From assembly GCA_014529385.2 (NCBI GenBank), contig CM043957.1:69062503-69126502 (forward strand): a stretch of 64,000 nucleotides of DNA, read 5' to 3'. This stretch comes from Adiantum capillus-veneris (Eukaryota; Streptophyta; Polypodiopsida; Polypodiales; Pteridaceae). A program made the position numbers and the translations under genes. Below are positions 1-12,390 of the stretch, one piece after another (position 1 is the stretch's first letter; each line of letters starts with the position of its first letter). The notes under the pieces were generated by a model. It was not told the origin of the DNA, ran no database searches, and saw only the letters and a list, made by a program, of their open reading frames with translations.

Positions 1-1035
1 CAAATGATTACAACAGAACCTATTTAGTTTCTTTTTTGAACTATTTACATTACTTTTCAATGTGTGCTAGGAGAATCACATTTTCCATCAGTATTGGCAA
101 GGATGGTCATCACTATACATGTTCGGATCTGTTTTTGCTAAATGCATGCACACTAGTGTTATGGGCCCTAGTGTTTAGCAAAGGCTGATTCGGAGCGGCA
201 TGCATATTCATCACATTAATTGCTTATGAAGCATTTTGCACTCTATCTGCAGTATCACTATGAGATTACCTTTGGATCTACCAATCACCAATAGACGTCA
301 TGGCTTGGTTTGGGTGCTTGTGGATCTTTCAAGTTAATGGTTATTATGGCCATTGTTGATTCTTCAGCAATGTTGTACGATCTTGTGATCCCCATTTACC
401 AGTCATTTGGGAAGACTGTCTGTAAATCGTGGAAAAAAACACCTCAGTACTGTCAGTTATCCAAGGGGATAAGTAGATTACCAAGTGTAATCTTGTGCTA
501 AATGATATGCAAAGTGCGTATGTTGGCACCAAACAATCCCAATTAGTAAGCATGTATTTCTCAACTTTAAGTTTTTTTTACCATAAGTTAAAGCATGTTT
601 GTGACTAGGTGTAGTCTCTTCATGTATAAATTAGGTTCTCAACCTTGAACACTAGTTATGGCGGGGTTGTTTACTGATGAAATTGGAAAAAAAGTCAAGG
701 ACTTAAACTTGGCCGATGAGTTATGTAAGCAAGTGAAAGTGAAAAGAGTACTCTTTTGGGTACATTTTTGTGTGATAACACGTTTAACATACTCATGTGT
801 GTTCTAAATTGAGTCTACACACTATGATTGGATAGGAATCGGTAACACAAGATGGTTGCAAATGGACAACAATGTGGAAAATCAAGATGTTACTCTTGGT
901 TTCATTGAGCCTCCTGCTGAACCGTGTTCCGGTCAAACAAACAGCTGGATCCATGAAGGATGCCACTATGGAAAACATTAGTGTATCATCACTCTTGTTT
1001 TTGAGGACGAAAACGCTTCTCTAAGGGGGCAGTAA
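1..1035 (+). mobile_element. Decayed 3' internal part of a Ty3/gypsy-like element (enters from left edge)
   Basis: No open frame of useful length survives. The stretch is colinear with 33.1-34.26 kb, which is the 3' internal part of the element at 17513-34403: both carry the same words around the ATGGACAACAATGTGGAAAA motif (860-880 and 34087-34107) and end in a purine tract just before an LTR. Part of it is also similar to the minus-strand copy at 11.6-12.9 kb, where a gypsy integrase piece is readable. The element therefore continues beyond the left edge. Assignment to gypsy is inferred from those relatives; this stretch alone shows no catalytic motif. Confidence 0.6.
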
Positions 1036-1178
1036 TGTCATGCCAAGGGTAGGACCAGGCAGGGCTAAGGGCCAAGATGGACATGCAATCAAGGGGGTCT
1101 CTATGTTTAGCAGGCCAAGGGCCTATATAGAGCATGGTTTGGTGGAGATTAGCATGTTCCAGTTCCCTATGCCTTTCA
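1036..1178 (+). repeat. 143-bp LTR (3' LTR of the left-edge gypsy-like element)
   Basis: It begins TGTCATGCCAAGGGTAGG directly after a purine-rich tract (1023-1035, AAGGGGGCAGTAA) and ends in CA after the same length as the LTRs at 17513-17655 and 34261-34403. It contains a TATATAG motif. The 3' end has drifted (CCTTTCA where the others read GTCTCACA). There is no matching 5' LTR in the window. Confidence 0.7.
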
Positions 1179-4021
1179 ATCCTGCCTATGCTTACTTTGT
1201 GATTTCCTAGCTTAAATTCCTACTTATGATAAAAATTAGGCCGCGGGTCGGCAATGCTAAAAGCTACAATTTACCATGATATGCTTACATCAATGCGTAC
1301 AGCTCTTACCTATGGTTGCAATGCAACAGACGTCACTGCAACATGACAACCGACAAGGGAGTAGGAAGCATGAGAAGGAGAGAAGTGAGCGTCGTTTGCT
1401 CATGCTGTGTGTTTCTTATCCGTAAAATCAAAAATAACTTTACAAAATTGACTTTTCTACCTTAGCCAAGGTTTCTTTGGTCAAAAACTAATCACCTGGG
1501 AACTCTAACTAAGAATAGATTGATACAATCTGGAAGCTTATAGCTCCGGCTCATCGATTACAATATCCACTTGGCAAATAGGAGTTATAATATTCCGATT
1601 TATCAAAAGAATAAGTGTGTTTATAATAAAGCTCCTGAAAAATGCTACATGGATTAGCTTGCTGCTAACAGCTTTTGCGTGCCATGGCGCATAGAGCTTG
1701 GTCCAGACCCCTCGAGTCTCGAAACACCCCACGATGTGGTTCTTTGGTGCAAAAGATGCTTGATTTGGCCATAATCTGTCCCCGAAACATGGCCTTGCAT
1801 GGAAAACTCCAATTTTTCGACCACAATCCGGTCAATATATTTCGACAAAAGAGAACCCCGGTCTCGAGAAAAGCTAGAGACCGAAAATTGATTTTTGGTT
1901 TTTTGGCGAGTATGATTTTAGTTTTCCAATGAGTGATTTTTCTCATGTACGATGGATTCTGCTCATTATGGGGTCTTAAAAATGTCTTTTTCTAAAATAA
2001 GAATCACAAGGGTAGATCAAGCTCCATACTTAACGCATTTCCATGTCCATCTTTAACAGAATAATTTGTCAAATTGCAAGAATTTTCACTATCATTAATG
2101 TAGGTTAGATATATAATTTCTTAAGTTGTCTCAAAGTTCTTTAAAAATTCTATTTTAGGTATGTAGTATAGTTGTGAAGCTTCTACGATATCTCAATAGA
2201 AAGATTGATGGAATTCAATACTCATTTAAGCTCAATAATAAAGTGCAGCTTATTGCATAACCTTCTTTTATTTTTTAAATCCATTTTTTGGGTGCTTTCA
2301 AATCAAATAAAAGTCTTATCATGTTTTTAACATATTAAAACTATACTTCCATGAATATTTCAAATTGTATACAGAAGTTATGGTCAGATTTTCAAAATCT
2401 ACCATGACCTGCATGGTCTAAGCCACTAACTTGATCCAAGGAACTTTTGTGCATATGTCCTAAAGTCCACCACTTACCCTACCATTCTAGAATTTGGTCA
2501 AAGATTCATTAATTTTTAAGTACTTAAACTTCCAAAAAAGAGACCCTCCTATATCCCATTCTCTTCTAAAGGCTAATTGTACTAATAGCAACTATAGGTT
2601 TCATGTTCACATTTCAGATTCAGATGTCCTTTATTTAGAAATACGAATAATGAGCTTTCCTTTGTTTTATGGTGCCTTGTGACCATCCTTTCACCAGCCA
2701 CTATTGATATCCAATTATGTACAAGAACTTGTCAACTACAAACAATTTTGGCCAACGTGGTTCTCGACACAAATTTTTGTGGGGCCTAGAAAATGAGGGA
2801 AACAATAGTAATTCAAGACAGTTGCACACAATTAACCTGAATGACAATATAAAGTAACTTCAAAACAATGACAAAGTTCACTGCAAGTAAAGAGATGACA
2901 CAATAAGATGGTAAAGGTTGTATTGCATTAATCAATTACATGAGACCACTAGCTTAGCATATGAGTTGTGTACTTAAGTGTTATGTACATGAGAACAAAG
3001 CTAGGCTCTCTCTCTCTTCTCTCTCTCTCTCTCACTACCACTCTATTGCTCTGCCTTTTGGCCCTTTTGTCTTGCCTTCCATTTGTAGCTGTAAGTTTAG
3101 CAGACAGTTTCAACCGATTCATGGTTGTTGAGATTTGGTTCAACACTTGAATGTCCATCTTGGCTTGGTTGGTCCTTGGCCTGCAATTGATCCACAAAAG
3201 TGACTGATTATATCTCTCTAGGTCTTGACTATTCAAATATCGCAGGCATGAAATTCCACGTTATTAACTTTTGCGATACACCTTGTGTAGATAAAACATG
3301 GGCACAAAGATCTACAATATCAGAAACTAAATAATGTGAGTTTCTTAAATCCATAGCTAAATTCGATTGCAATATAAACATTCAAAACTTTACCTCTTCC
3401 AAGAGCAAGTATTTGAACATTGTTGAATTTAGACCGATCCATATTGTGGCCTTCATTGTTGAAATGCATTGGAGTCAAGTTTTCCACCATAGACTAGCAG
3501 CTTTCAAATAAATCTTTTTGAGGCACTAGTAGTAATTTTCAATGTTGTTGAATATAGGAGAATCTGCTAAAACAAGAGATGATTAATAAAGAATCCTTCT
3601 AATTTTAGTTATTTATGGAAAAAATACACTAACCACACATGCTTTGCAGGAACTGGCACTTACCTCAGAATCCTTTGCCAACATTGAAAACTTGTGACCC
3701 CGCATAAGCCTTACATACACCCCTTGCATTATGCTACATTGGCACCATGTATAGTAGATCTCTACTGCATTGTAATCCTTTGCTGGGTAGATATGAGCAA
3801 GTACACTCTTCCTAGAAATTACTTGCATAGTGCATAGTTCACACACACACACACATACACACAGTAAAGAAGGAGATGTTGCAACAATTGTGAAAAGGTT
3901 TTTGAAAAGAGATAGGGAGCTAGAGTAGGAAAGTTGATGTTTCACGTCAAGAAAGAGGCTATGGAACCCGAAATAGAGATGCAAGCTTGGGAAGAGAGCA
4001 AAAGTGGACTGGGAACCTAAA
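1179..4021. other. Unassigned AT-rich sequence
   Basis: Nothing I can name. Open frames are short, overlapping and on both strands (the longest is at 3613-3984, minus, 123 codons, low-complexity in part). A short CT tract lies at 3005-3034 and a CA tract at 3839-3862. Confidence 0.5.
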
Positions 4022-4336
4022 AGTTGGAGCTATGTAGGTAGAAGTTGCAGATTTAGAATGAGATGTTGGAGCTATGGAGAAAGAGGTTGCTGATCTAGAA
4101 GAGAAGATGTTGGAGCTATGGAGAAAGAGGTTGCAGATCTGGAAGGAAATGTTGGAGCTATGGAGAAAGAGGTTGCAGATCTAGAAAGAGATATTGTAAC
4201 TATGGAGAAAGAGGTTGCAGGTTTACAAGGAGATGTTGTAGTCATGGAGGAAGAGGTTGCAAGTTTAGAAGGAGATGTTGTAGCTATGGAGGAAGAGGTT
4301 GCAAATCTAGAAGGAGATGTTACAGAGGTAGAATGA
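4022..4336 (+). repeat. 42-bp minisatellite encoding a coiled-coil-like repeat
   Basis: About seven units built on GTTGGAGCTATGGAGAAAGA then GGTTGCAGATCTGGAAGG. One unit is 45 bp and the first is diverged. The open frame 4118-4336 (72 codons, ATG start, TGA stop) translates the units as 14-residue repeats of the type MEKEVADLEGDVVA. That is two heptads per unit with leucine and valine in hydrophobic positions and many charged residues, as expected for a short coiled coil. The frame is broken upstream by TAG at about 4034. It could be a gene remnant or a chance open frame in a repeat; no promoter or exon context is visible. Confidence 0.6.
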
Positions 4337-4951
4337 TGTGTGATAGGCTACTTTACAAAAAGATTCCCTAGCATGAGAAGAGGAGGAGAGAGAGATCTCA
4401 AGGCGTTTTAGAGAAAGAAAGTGGGGATAAAGTTTGTAGATCTGCACTTTTCAGCAGCTGAGGGGAGAGAAAGAGAGCTTGGGAAACTTTTGGAGGGGGA
4501 GAAGCAAGAAGAGAGAGAAGACAAAGAGGGGACAAGAGAGGGAAACTTTTAATATTTGAAAATTGAAAAGGTGCTTTTGGGGGGAGAGTAGCTCCAACCA
4601 GATCTAATAAAATTTTCATATATTCTCCAAGAAAATAAGCAAAAGTAATTTTATATAGGCATGTCTAAGCTTTCTACCCCACCATTCTAGCCCTTGGTCA
4701 AAGCTTGATTAAGTTTTAAATATTTCCTTAAACTACCAAATAAAGAGGCCCTTCTATACCCCATTCCCTTCCTAATAAGTTGAGAACACCGCTAACCTTG
4801 TTCGTTTTCACCAAATCAAAACAACAATTCCAAATTTGACTATGATTGCTAAGTGACTTGGTGTTTTCTCTTATCTTCACACATACACACAAATGCACTT
4901 GCATGGAGACATTCTCTCTTGCAAATGTCTATACAAGAATTATAATTATCT
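4337..4951. other. Purine-rich spacer without recognised gene
   Basis: GA-rich sequence to about 4550, then AT-rich spacer. No convincing coding frame or repeat boundary. Confidence 0.4.
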
Positions 4952-5061
<110 letters not shown>

Positions 5062-5249
5062 GTTTAGGCCCAAACCTGTCTCTTGTAATTCCCCTCCAAG
5101 CGCAGGGTAGAGCTTGGTAGGGGGGGTTAAGTCCTCAGCCCTACTTACATTCTCCTAGATCATAACAACAAATTCACTACATGCCTCTTATCCCAGCCTG
5201 TAACAAAGCCACTACCTATTCTCGTTACTCACAATAGAGCGGTTCTCAT

Positions 5250-5872
5250 TTGGAGGAGGTTCACCTGATCACAACAATGGCAACCACTTTACAGGTCGAC
5301 GAGGGTGCACATACAAGGGGTTCCCCAGATTGTCCCCTAGACACGCCCAGTCTTCATAAGCACACCCCAAGCACTCCAAAGATCAATACAAGGCCAAAAC
5401 CTAGCTTTGCCACCGTTCTAGCATCCCCAAGCAAGGTTGACGACATCGGACAACTACAAGAATTAGCCCTTGACCAGGTTATGGAGGAAAATTGAGAGCT
5501 TAAAGCATGCCTCATCAAGTTGGAAGAACAATTTGACTCAAAAGCCAAACTCGCAAACCGGCAGGTAAAAGCAACCAAAGCAAAGGTACCTCAAGCTCAC
5601 ACAATAGCACTTGCAAAAGTACAAACATGTGTGGCAAAAGAACTCTAAGAACAACTACTTCAAGAAGAGAACACTCTCAAGGTCTGCATTGGGAGGCTAC
5701 ACGCATCATGAGACACATACAAGGATAACTTCTTTGAGCGCCTCAACTTCCTCAAGGAAACTCTCAAACCGATACATGTTGACCATGCCATGATAGAATT
5801 GTAACCTGCAAGGGAGTCACTAACCATGGTAGACCAGAGAACGTATAAACCTCCACTCTCCGCCCATCTCAT
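5250..5872 (+). pseudogene. Broken coiled-coil-type reading frame, unidentified
   Basis: From ATG 5250 a single frame runs on with stops at 5493 (TGA), 5647 (TAA), about 5710 (TGA) and about 5803 (TAA), yet keeps protein-like composition throughout. There is an N-terminal Thr/Pro-rich part, then charged helical segments such as LKACLIKLEEQFDSKAKLA and ERLNFLKETLKPIHVDHAM. This pattern suggests an old protein or retroelement gag-like leader that has gathered nonsense changes. No family is recognised. The following sequence (from about 5820) resembles the ends of the 106-112-bp gypsy LTRs at 17051 and 35856, so it may belong to a retroelement. Confidence 0.4.
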
Positions 5873-8459
5873 TAGGAAAAATATGAACCCTCTAGGGGCC
5901 CTTTGGGATTAAGGTTAATTAGAGGCCAGCCAATAGGAAGAGGGTGGTGGACACACTCTATACCCTCAAAAAAGTAGGGGGACAAGGTAACCTTACACCT
6001 CTTAATGGCCTCTTACCTAGTGAGAAGGTAAGGGAGGTGGCTAGGGGAAAGGGAGAGGGGGGGGGGGGGGGTAGGGGGGGACCACTTTGACCTTTTTCCC
6101 CCCACTTTTTGGCCCGGATTTAAAAATACACTAAAAATTTCAAATTTTCAAAAAATTTCAAATTTCAAGTTTTCCCTCCTTAAAAGGTCCCCTAACCTAT
6201 TTTATGGTCAAAAAAGTATTTTTGACCTCCAAAAGTAAAAAACGTGCACTTAAAAATTCTAAAAAATTAATTTTTTTCAAAAAAATTCAAAACATCATTT
6301 TCCACCATCCAAAGTCTTTCCAAACCTATTCTATAGCTAAAAAGTGATTTTCTCTCTCTACAAACCCTTTTCCAAGCTCTCCATGGCTGCAACAACCACA
6401 TGCACCCCCTATAGTCCAGCATTATCTATCTACTAGCTTTTTCCCATCTCCATTGTAGCACCAAGCAAGCTTCTCCCCTATCTCTTCCCCTTGCCCACCA
6501 CATAGTTCCACACCAAGCTAGCTCCTCTCCCTTCTCTCACCTCCATTACAGCCCTCCTTCTACTTTCATTCACTCGCACTACATGGAAACCTCTACTCCC
6601 GAAGATGGAAAAAGAATCAACTCACATGACTTGCATACCACAAGAACAGGAGGTGTGAATAGTGCATGGGCATTGCAAGGATTCATCTCCAACATAAAGG
6701 TAGAATGGTGAGAAAACTACCCTTGTATCTTACATTCAGAGCTTAAGATCATCTCCATCTTTAAGTTTATCATGCTGGAGGGAATTAACCTCTTTATGGC
6801 TTTCAATGTTTAGGCTTCACACCTCATAACATTGGGTGGTGCTATTTTGTTGATGGCTTTGGTGCGCCATCTATAGTTTTGTAGCATGTGATTGAGTATC
6901 ACAATGTAAGTAAGCTGTGCTATCTATATTGGAGAGTCATCAAAGATTTTTCTTATAATTTATTCTTTGTATAGTTGTCATTAGATTATTAGAATGATAT
7001 CATTTTGTACTTTATAACTTTGTGCTCACATAATCTGTTGTTTACTTACAGAGTCAACTTGTTTTGAGAGGACATGAGCAAGCAACCATGTGCAGAGATG
7101 GAAATCACCCTATTTTTGTTCCGTGAGGAACCTTTCACTACCGTGTTAAAAGATTTTGATAAAAATAGTAGGATTTTTGTAGAATCTTGAACCAATAGGT
7201 ACTCTCTAGGAGCTCTTAGAAAAGCCATCCCTATAGTACTACTATCTTCCCTAGTGTCATAGACACACAAATACTCGTGTATATAAATCTCTAGATGAGA
7301 AATACAAATACTTGTAAGAGAAGCCTAACAGCAACAACATTGTCTCCATTTGTAATTATTTTTATGAGGCTGGATTCCTCTATAAATGCAATATAAATAT
7401 TTCTTTTTGTTAAATGGTGTCGCACTGAGTGAGAGTATTTAATTTAGATTACTGGAGTTTCATACAGATTTGAGAAATATTATTGATTTTTATGGATATT
7501 CTGATTTGCCCGTAAGATGTTTGAAGTTTCAAGTCTTAATCATTCCACCATGAAGAAATCATGCAATATTTTGATTTCAGTTTAATCACTAATGGTTATT
7601 CTTATTAAGTGGATCATAACCTTTGTCAAGATGTCCTCATTTGGAAATGTTGAATATATATCAATAGCAACATTTCAAAAGTTGAGAAAGCTAAATTCTT
7701 GCTTTCCAAAATGTTATTGTTTCCATACTATGCCTATGCCAAGCTTGACTTAAAGAAATGACACTTGAGATGGAGGTGTAGATATATAGGGGTGACTTAT
7801 TATTGATTCTTGTTTCATCATATATATTATAAAGCCTTCAAGTTTCCACCTTTTTGAGTAGTGTTGACAAGTTTTTGGTATCAAACCTTCTTAAATATCC
7901 CTATTCATTCGCTATTGGTAGCTATTTATTTGGTATTGCTAAAGATCATACCAATAGCTATCACCTTGTGAACTTAATTGTTGAACTGCGGATTTGATTT
8001 TTACTATGTAGCTCATTTGGATAGAGAAAGTGTAAAAATAAATTATAGATACATGTATTGTTAACATAGAAGATATGTATCACTCGAACCTATATAACTG
8101 CTAATCAAGAAACCTTTGGTTGGATACTATAACAATAGGGGTTACATGTGGTTTCAAATACCAAAGAAATGGCTTAACCAAAACATTCCCAAGAACACGA
8201 GGTGAACACAACGAAGTAAAAATTGGCTCCTTGTTTGGTTGATTTCTAGTGCTAAATGTTCTGAGTGCACAAAATTTGTGAGGCCTTTGACCTTGGGAGT
8301 TCACTAAAGTATATGTAACATAGCACGTGTTCAACAGAAGAGAATTTATATTCTTGTAAAGTTACAGAAACATGTGTAGGTAAGGCCTATAAGGGATACT
8401 TTCATTCCATTGTGGTGAACGCAAATGATATAGGAAAATTTTACATAGTGAATACTCCG
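5873..8459. other. Unassigned sequence
   Basis: No gene seen. It contains a G homopolymer (about 6058-6074) and AT-rich spacer. Short open frames (for example 7046-7270 and 8101-8334, both minus) have no recognisable domain. The sequence around 8180-8230 resembles 8600-8640 in the repeat family that follows. Confidence 0.4.
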
Positions 8460-9260
8460 GACATCAAACACTACAACTCTATCTCATGGCCATACATTAA
8501 AACAAAGCCCCTATTTGTCATTTTGAAGCCCCAGGGATCCTCAACAAGAGGGACCACAACGACGCGTAGAATGGCCATCCAGGCACAAATAGGGACCAAG
8601 ATATTTCCAAGAACAGGGGATGGACACAAGGAAGTAAAAAATGGTTGATAAGCATGATACAAGGTTTAGGTATCTGCCATTTGGGGGGTGGCGGGGGGGG
8701 GGGGGTTGCTATGAACACATTAAACTGCCCAGTTCTATCTCATGGCCATGCATTAACAAAAAGCTTGTACTTGTCATTTTAGGGCCCCAGGGACCCTCAA
8801 CAAGAGGGGCCACAAGGGCGCGCAAACTGGCCATCCAAAAATTTAGGGCCCAGGGACCCTCAACAAGAGGGGCCACAAGGGCGCGCAAACTGACAAGTAC
8901 AAGCTTTTTGTTAATGCATGGCATGATACAATGTTTAGCTATTTGCCATTTGGGGGAGGGGGAGTTGGCTATGAATACATTCAATTGCCCAATTCTACCT
9001 CATGGCTATGCATTAAAAAAATCTTGTATTTGTCATTTTAGGGCCCCAGGGACCCTCAACATGAGGGGCCACAAGGGCGCGCAAATTGGCCATCCAAAAT
9101 TTTTGGATGGCCAATTTGCGCGCCCTTGTGGCCCCTCATGTTGAGGGTCCCTGGGGCCCTAAAATGACAAATACAAAACTTTTTTTTGATGCATGGCCAT
9201 AATTCAAGTGGTCAGTTTTCAAGGCCATAATTCAAGTGGTCAGTTTTTTTTGATGCATGG
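8460..9260. repeat. Cluster of three diverged copies of a foldback repeat
   Basis: Copies start near 8470, 8730 and 8985, each with TCTATCTCATGGCCATGCAT or a close variant. Each is followed by a GGGCCCCAGGGACCCTCAAC block and a GGCCACAAGGGCGCGCAAA block. The second copy has an internal tandem doubling (8780-8830 and 8846-8890) framed by a 27-bp inverted repeat (about 8750-8776 and 8892-8918). The third copy is the near-perfect palindrome listed separately. A G run at 8688-8705 sits between copies one and two. The open frame at 8641-9144 only reflects these repeats. Confidence 0.75.
9024..9176. repeat. 76-bp perfect inverted repeat (hairpin), 1-nt centre
   Basis: Arms 9024-9099 and 9101-9176 are exact reverse complements around base 9100. 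Pairing continues outward with mismatches to about 9000 and 9200. The arms contain GGGCCCCAGGGACCC and GGCGCGCAAATTGGCC blocks. It is a foldback MITE-like structure without any open frame of its own. Confidence 0.9.
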
Positions 9261-10967
9261 CCATAATTCAAGTGGTTGAACTTTTAGGCTGTTTTCAAGA
9301 GCTTCTAGTGTTCAATTGGCTCCAAATCTGTCTGGGCTTGTCTCACATAAATTTGTTCATCTCGTCGCGCTCTTCGACCATCGTGTGATGCAAAAAAATC
9401 ATATCCTACTCGGATTCTCCAAAAAACAACGTGCAAGTTGGCAATTTCTTAAAAAATGATGTAAAACAGACATTTCTTACTTTTTTCTTAATCTACGGGC
9501 TCGAACGAGCATTAAAACCATGGAATCTGAAAATACTCAGAGAAACAATGTTTTTTATTGTGTTAAGGACTGCATTTCCTACATACAAAACTTTCTCAAA
9601 ATCTCACCCTAACACCTTCAAAAGTGGCTTCCAAGGAGTGCCCTCGATCAAAAATTAAAACTGAAGGAAAACAATCAGAATGAACTCCTAGACTCTGTAC
9701 AAACTTTAAAATAACCAAAATTTCCTTTAAAAAAATTTTATTGCTAAAAATTTGAAAATAGACCACCCTTGGACTTCCGACAATGCTAGAAATCAAAGGG
9801 TTCAAGGAGAGGTATGGTGTCACAAGTGCATGGTAGGAATCTAATCGAGGTTTATTCCGTCAAGATCTCTTATACTTTATTATGTCTTCTCATGTACAAT
9901 CTTACCAACAAAAACAAACTTACACTTTAAATGACTACAAATTTTATTTAACTTATCAAACAATCTAAAATATGGTAGACCTAGAGTGCTCTTACACATC
10001 AACAAACAAAAAAGTCCAAATTTCTTCTCATTAACTTTGATAAACATACATCTGTGAACAACTTCCAAGGAGTAGTGCAGTCATAGTTCTTACATCCATT
10101 CCATGACATGGTATGCTCCTGGGGTGACCTATCACATAAAAATATCTTTGGTAGGAGTGCCCTCATGTTAGGAAAGGGTGTGTTGTTGTTGATGAAAATT
10201 TTTTGCATTGTCCTACTAGGGATCTCTCCATGTTAGCATAATGATTTTTGGTGTAGTGGGAGCCACATTGCCGCTGAGAAGAGCTTTGTGCCACCGTAAA
10301 AGCTTCATGTTATGCCAATTCCTTGAGCCATTCTTGCAAACAACGCCACTCAACTAGCATAGCAAGAGGTCACCTTGTAACAAAACCATGTATGAATTCA
10401 ACATTTGCAAGCTATATAATGAAGACACTTGTTAAGTATATGTTGTACAAATTTGCAAGTATTTCTATCTAACTGGGAATAGACAATCCTAAAATATACA
10501 TTAGGATGAGATTACCACCCCTAATAAGCATGGATTTGAAGCACCTACCTACAAGATGTAACAAAGAAGATTGTTTTAGAGGAAAAGTGGTGACAGTTGG
10601 CCTCTCTAACCTGCAGCCTTTCACTATTTGTGCATAAAAGCAACTTTTGTGCCAAGCACTACAAAACAAGTAGAGGCAACACCTTAGACTTCAAAGTTTA
10701 TGATAAGAAGAACACAATCAAAAGTAAGAAGTATATTGTTACCTTGCATAAAGGGGTGTTTTATTCAAATATGTGATGGTATTGGCAAGATATTGAAGAA
10801 CCATCAACATTCATCTCACCGATGGTACGACGTTCCTGGGATGACCTCTGCTCACCCTCACGTGCGGCCTTCAGTGCAAACGTTGCGAACAAGCAAATAT
10901 GTATGCATACGATTTGTGATGTCTTTGAGCACCATGGTAGTTGTTGCATGAGGAAGCAAAGGATGAA
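9261..10967. other. Unassigned sequence
   Basis: AT-rich, no convincing gene. Short frames at 9431-9658 (+) and 9999-10208 (-) lack recognisable motifs. Confidence 0.4.
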
Positions 10968-11022
10968 AAGAGAGAGGGGGGAGGGAGAGAGAGGAACATG
11001 GGAGGAGACAAGGGAGTAGTGG

Positions 11023-11061
<39 letters not shown>

Positions 11062-11218
11062 GAAGGAGGAGAGAAGGGGGCAGGGAGGGAGAGGGAGGAA
11101 CATGGGAGGAGAGAAGGGGACAGTGGGGGAGAGGGAGAGAGAGGGGAGGAGGAAGAGAGAAGGGGACAGGGAGGGAGAGGAGAGGGAGAAAGGAGGGAGG
11201 AGGAAGAGAGAAGAAAGG
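10968..11218. repeat. GA-rich low-complexity tract with (GA)n core
   Basis: A (GA)n core at about 11022-11056 is followed by about 160 bp of GGGAGAGGGAGGA-type sequence. The ATGGGAGGAGA word occurs twice, about 105 bp apart. Frames through it (10871-11362 minus, 10941-11387 plus) are low-complexity artefacts. Confidence 0.9.
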
Positions 11219-11593
11219 TTTTTTTTTTTGGGAGTTTTTTTTGAAAAATTGGACTTTTAGTGCTTGTAAGTTAAAAAAAATGTCAAAAAATACTTTTTTT
11301 GATATGGATATATGTTGGGGGGGAGTTTTTAAGTCAAAAATAAGTAAAAATAACTTTTTCAAAAAAAAGTCAAATTTTGGCTCTTAGTGATCCACGTTTT
11401 TGATGATGTGGCCACACCTCTTTACTCCCTTCACTTTCAAAAAGCTAGAGAGAGAAGGTGACCTCTTAGGTCCACATCTTATATGTGTCTTAAAAAAAGG
11501 CTAGAAAAGCCTACTCAAAACTAGCTTCTTGAATGCCCTTATCCCCTTAACCCTACACACCATTAGCCTTAATCCCTAAAAATTAGGATTCCT

Positions 11594-11699
11594 TACAAGA
11601 CCCATGCAAGGTTCATATTTCTCCTAATGTACTGCCTTTATATAGGCATCCTTGAGCCGTTCAGAGTGACCCTCTTGGCCTTTGGACCTTGGCTTGACA
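11594..11699 (-). repeat. 3' LTR of the minus-strand gypsy element
   Basis: On the minus strand it starts TGTCAAGCCAAGG right after a polypurine tract and carries GCCTATATAAAGGCAGT in the same place as the 17051-17162 LTR. Its far end has TA where TG or CA is expected. Homology to the right LTR is clear by eye, but many substitutions and a few gaps are present. Confidence 0.6.
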
Positions 11700-12161
11700 T
11701 TACTCCCACCTTGGAGAGAGGTTTTCCCTCAAAAACAAAAGTGAAAAATTGTTTCGCAAAAATACTAATGTTTTCCTAAGTGGCCCCTTCTTCGGGCTAT
11801 CTTTCCACTTGACTTATGCTTGTCGCCACACATGATAAAATGTATGTAGATCATGATAGTCAAGAATACACTCATGTTCATGTGGTTGGGTTGTGGAGGT
11901 TTAATGAGACCAACCAAAATCTACTGGTCGATGACATTGTTGTCCCTATTCAAGCATTTATGTAAACAACTTACATGAAATACCGATGAATGTGAGAGTG
12001 CACAGATAATGAGAGTTTAAAAGGCATTTTCCAACTCACAAGAGTATTTTAAGGGGCCCATAGATACTCAGAGATAATTTAGGTGTTGACCTAGTCTTTA
12101 GACTACTTTTTCAATGCTTTGGTACACATAAAAATAATTCTTCCCCTTCCATGAAGGTAGC

Positions 12162-12390
12162 TTACCGACGTTGCTCATCAACATACTTTTTGTATTGATC
12201 ACATGATTGTTGAGAAAGAGTCAATATCTCCATCTGGTCTTGGAGAGATTCCTTGGCCTGCTGAAGGTTCTCATTTACCAACCATAGCGTAACTGGTGAT
12301 CTAGGTTGAAAACCATACACAAGCATGAATAGACTTAAATCATTTAGCATATTCCTATCACTATTGTAAGCAAACTCTAACTAAAAAAAT
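12162..12390 (-). pseudogene. Ty3/gypsy integrase C-terminal fragment
   Basis: The 62-codon frame (12162-12350) reads LFMLVYGFQPRSPVTLWL, then a long polar helix ending KKYVDEQRR. In plant gypsy polyproteins the integrase core is followed by the same YGFxPRxP word and then by a helix rich in Glu, Gln and Lys ending in a basic R-R. Just upstream on the minus strand the frame continues with stops (LEFAYNS-like words at about 12370-12395). In its family the protein inserts the cDNA copy. This copy is clearly dead and lacks protease, RT and RNase H. Confidence 0.65.

Noticed and set aside
1675-1932. 85-codon plus and 93-codon minus frames
   Set aside because: They overlap on opposite strands with no recognisable domain or repeat support.
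8641-9144. 167-codon plus-strand frame
   Set aside because: It simply reads through tandem and inverted copies of the foldback repeat; the repeated residues mirror the DNA repeats.
10858-11387. Overlapping 80-160-codon frames in the GA-rich tract
   Set aside because: Low-complexity artefact: open on both strands and in several frames at once.
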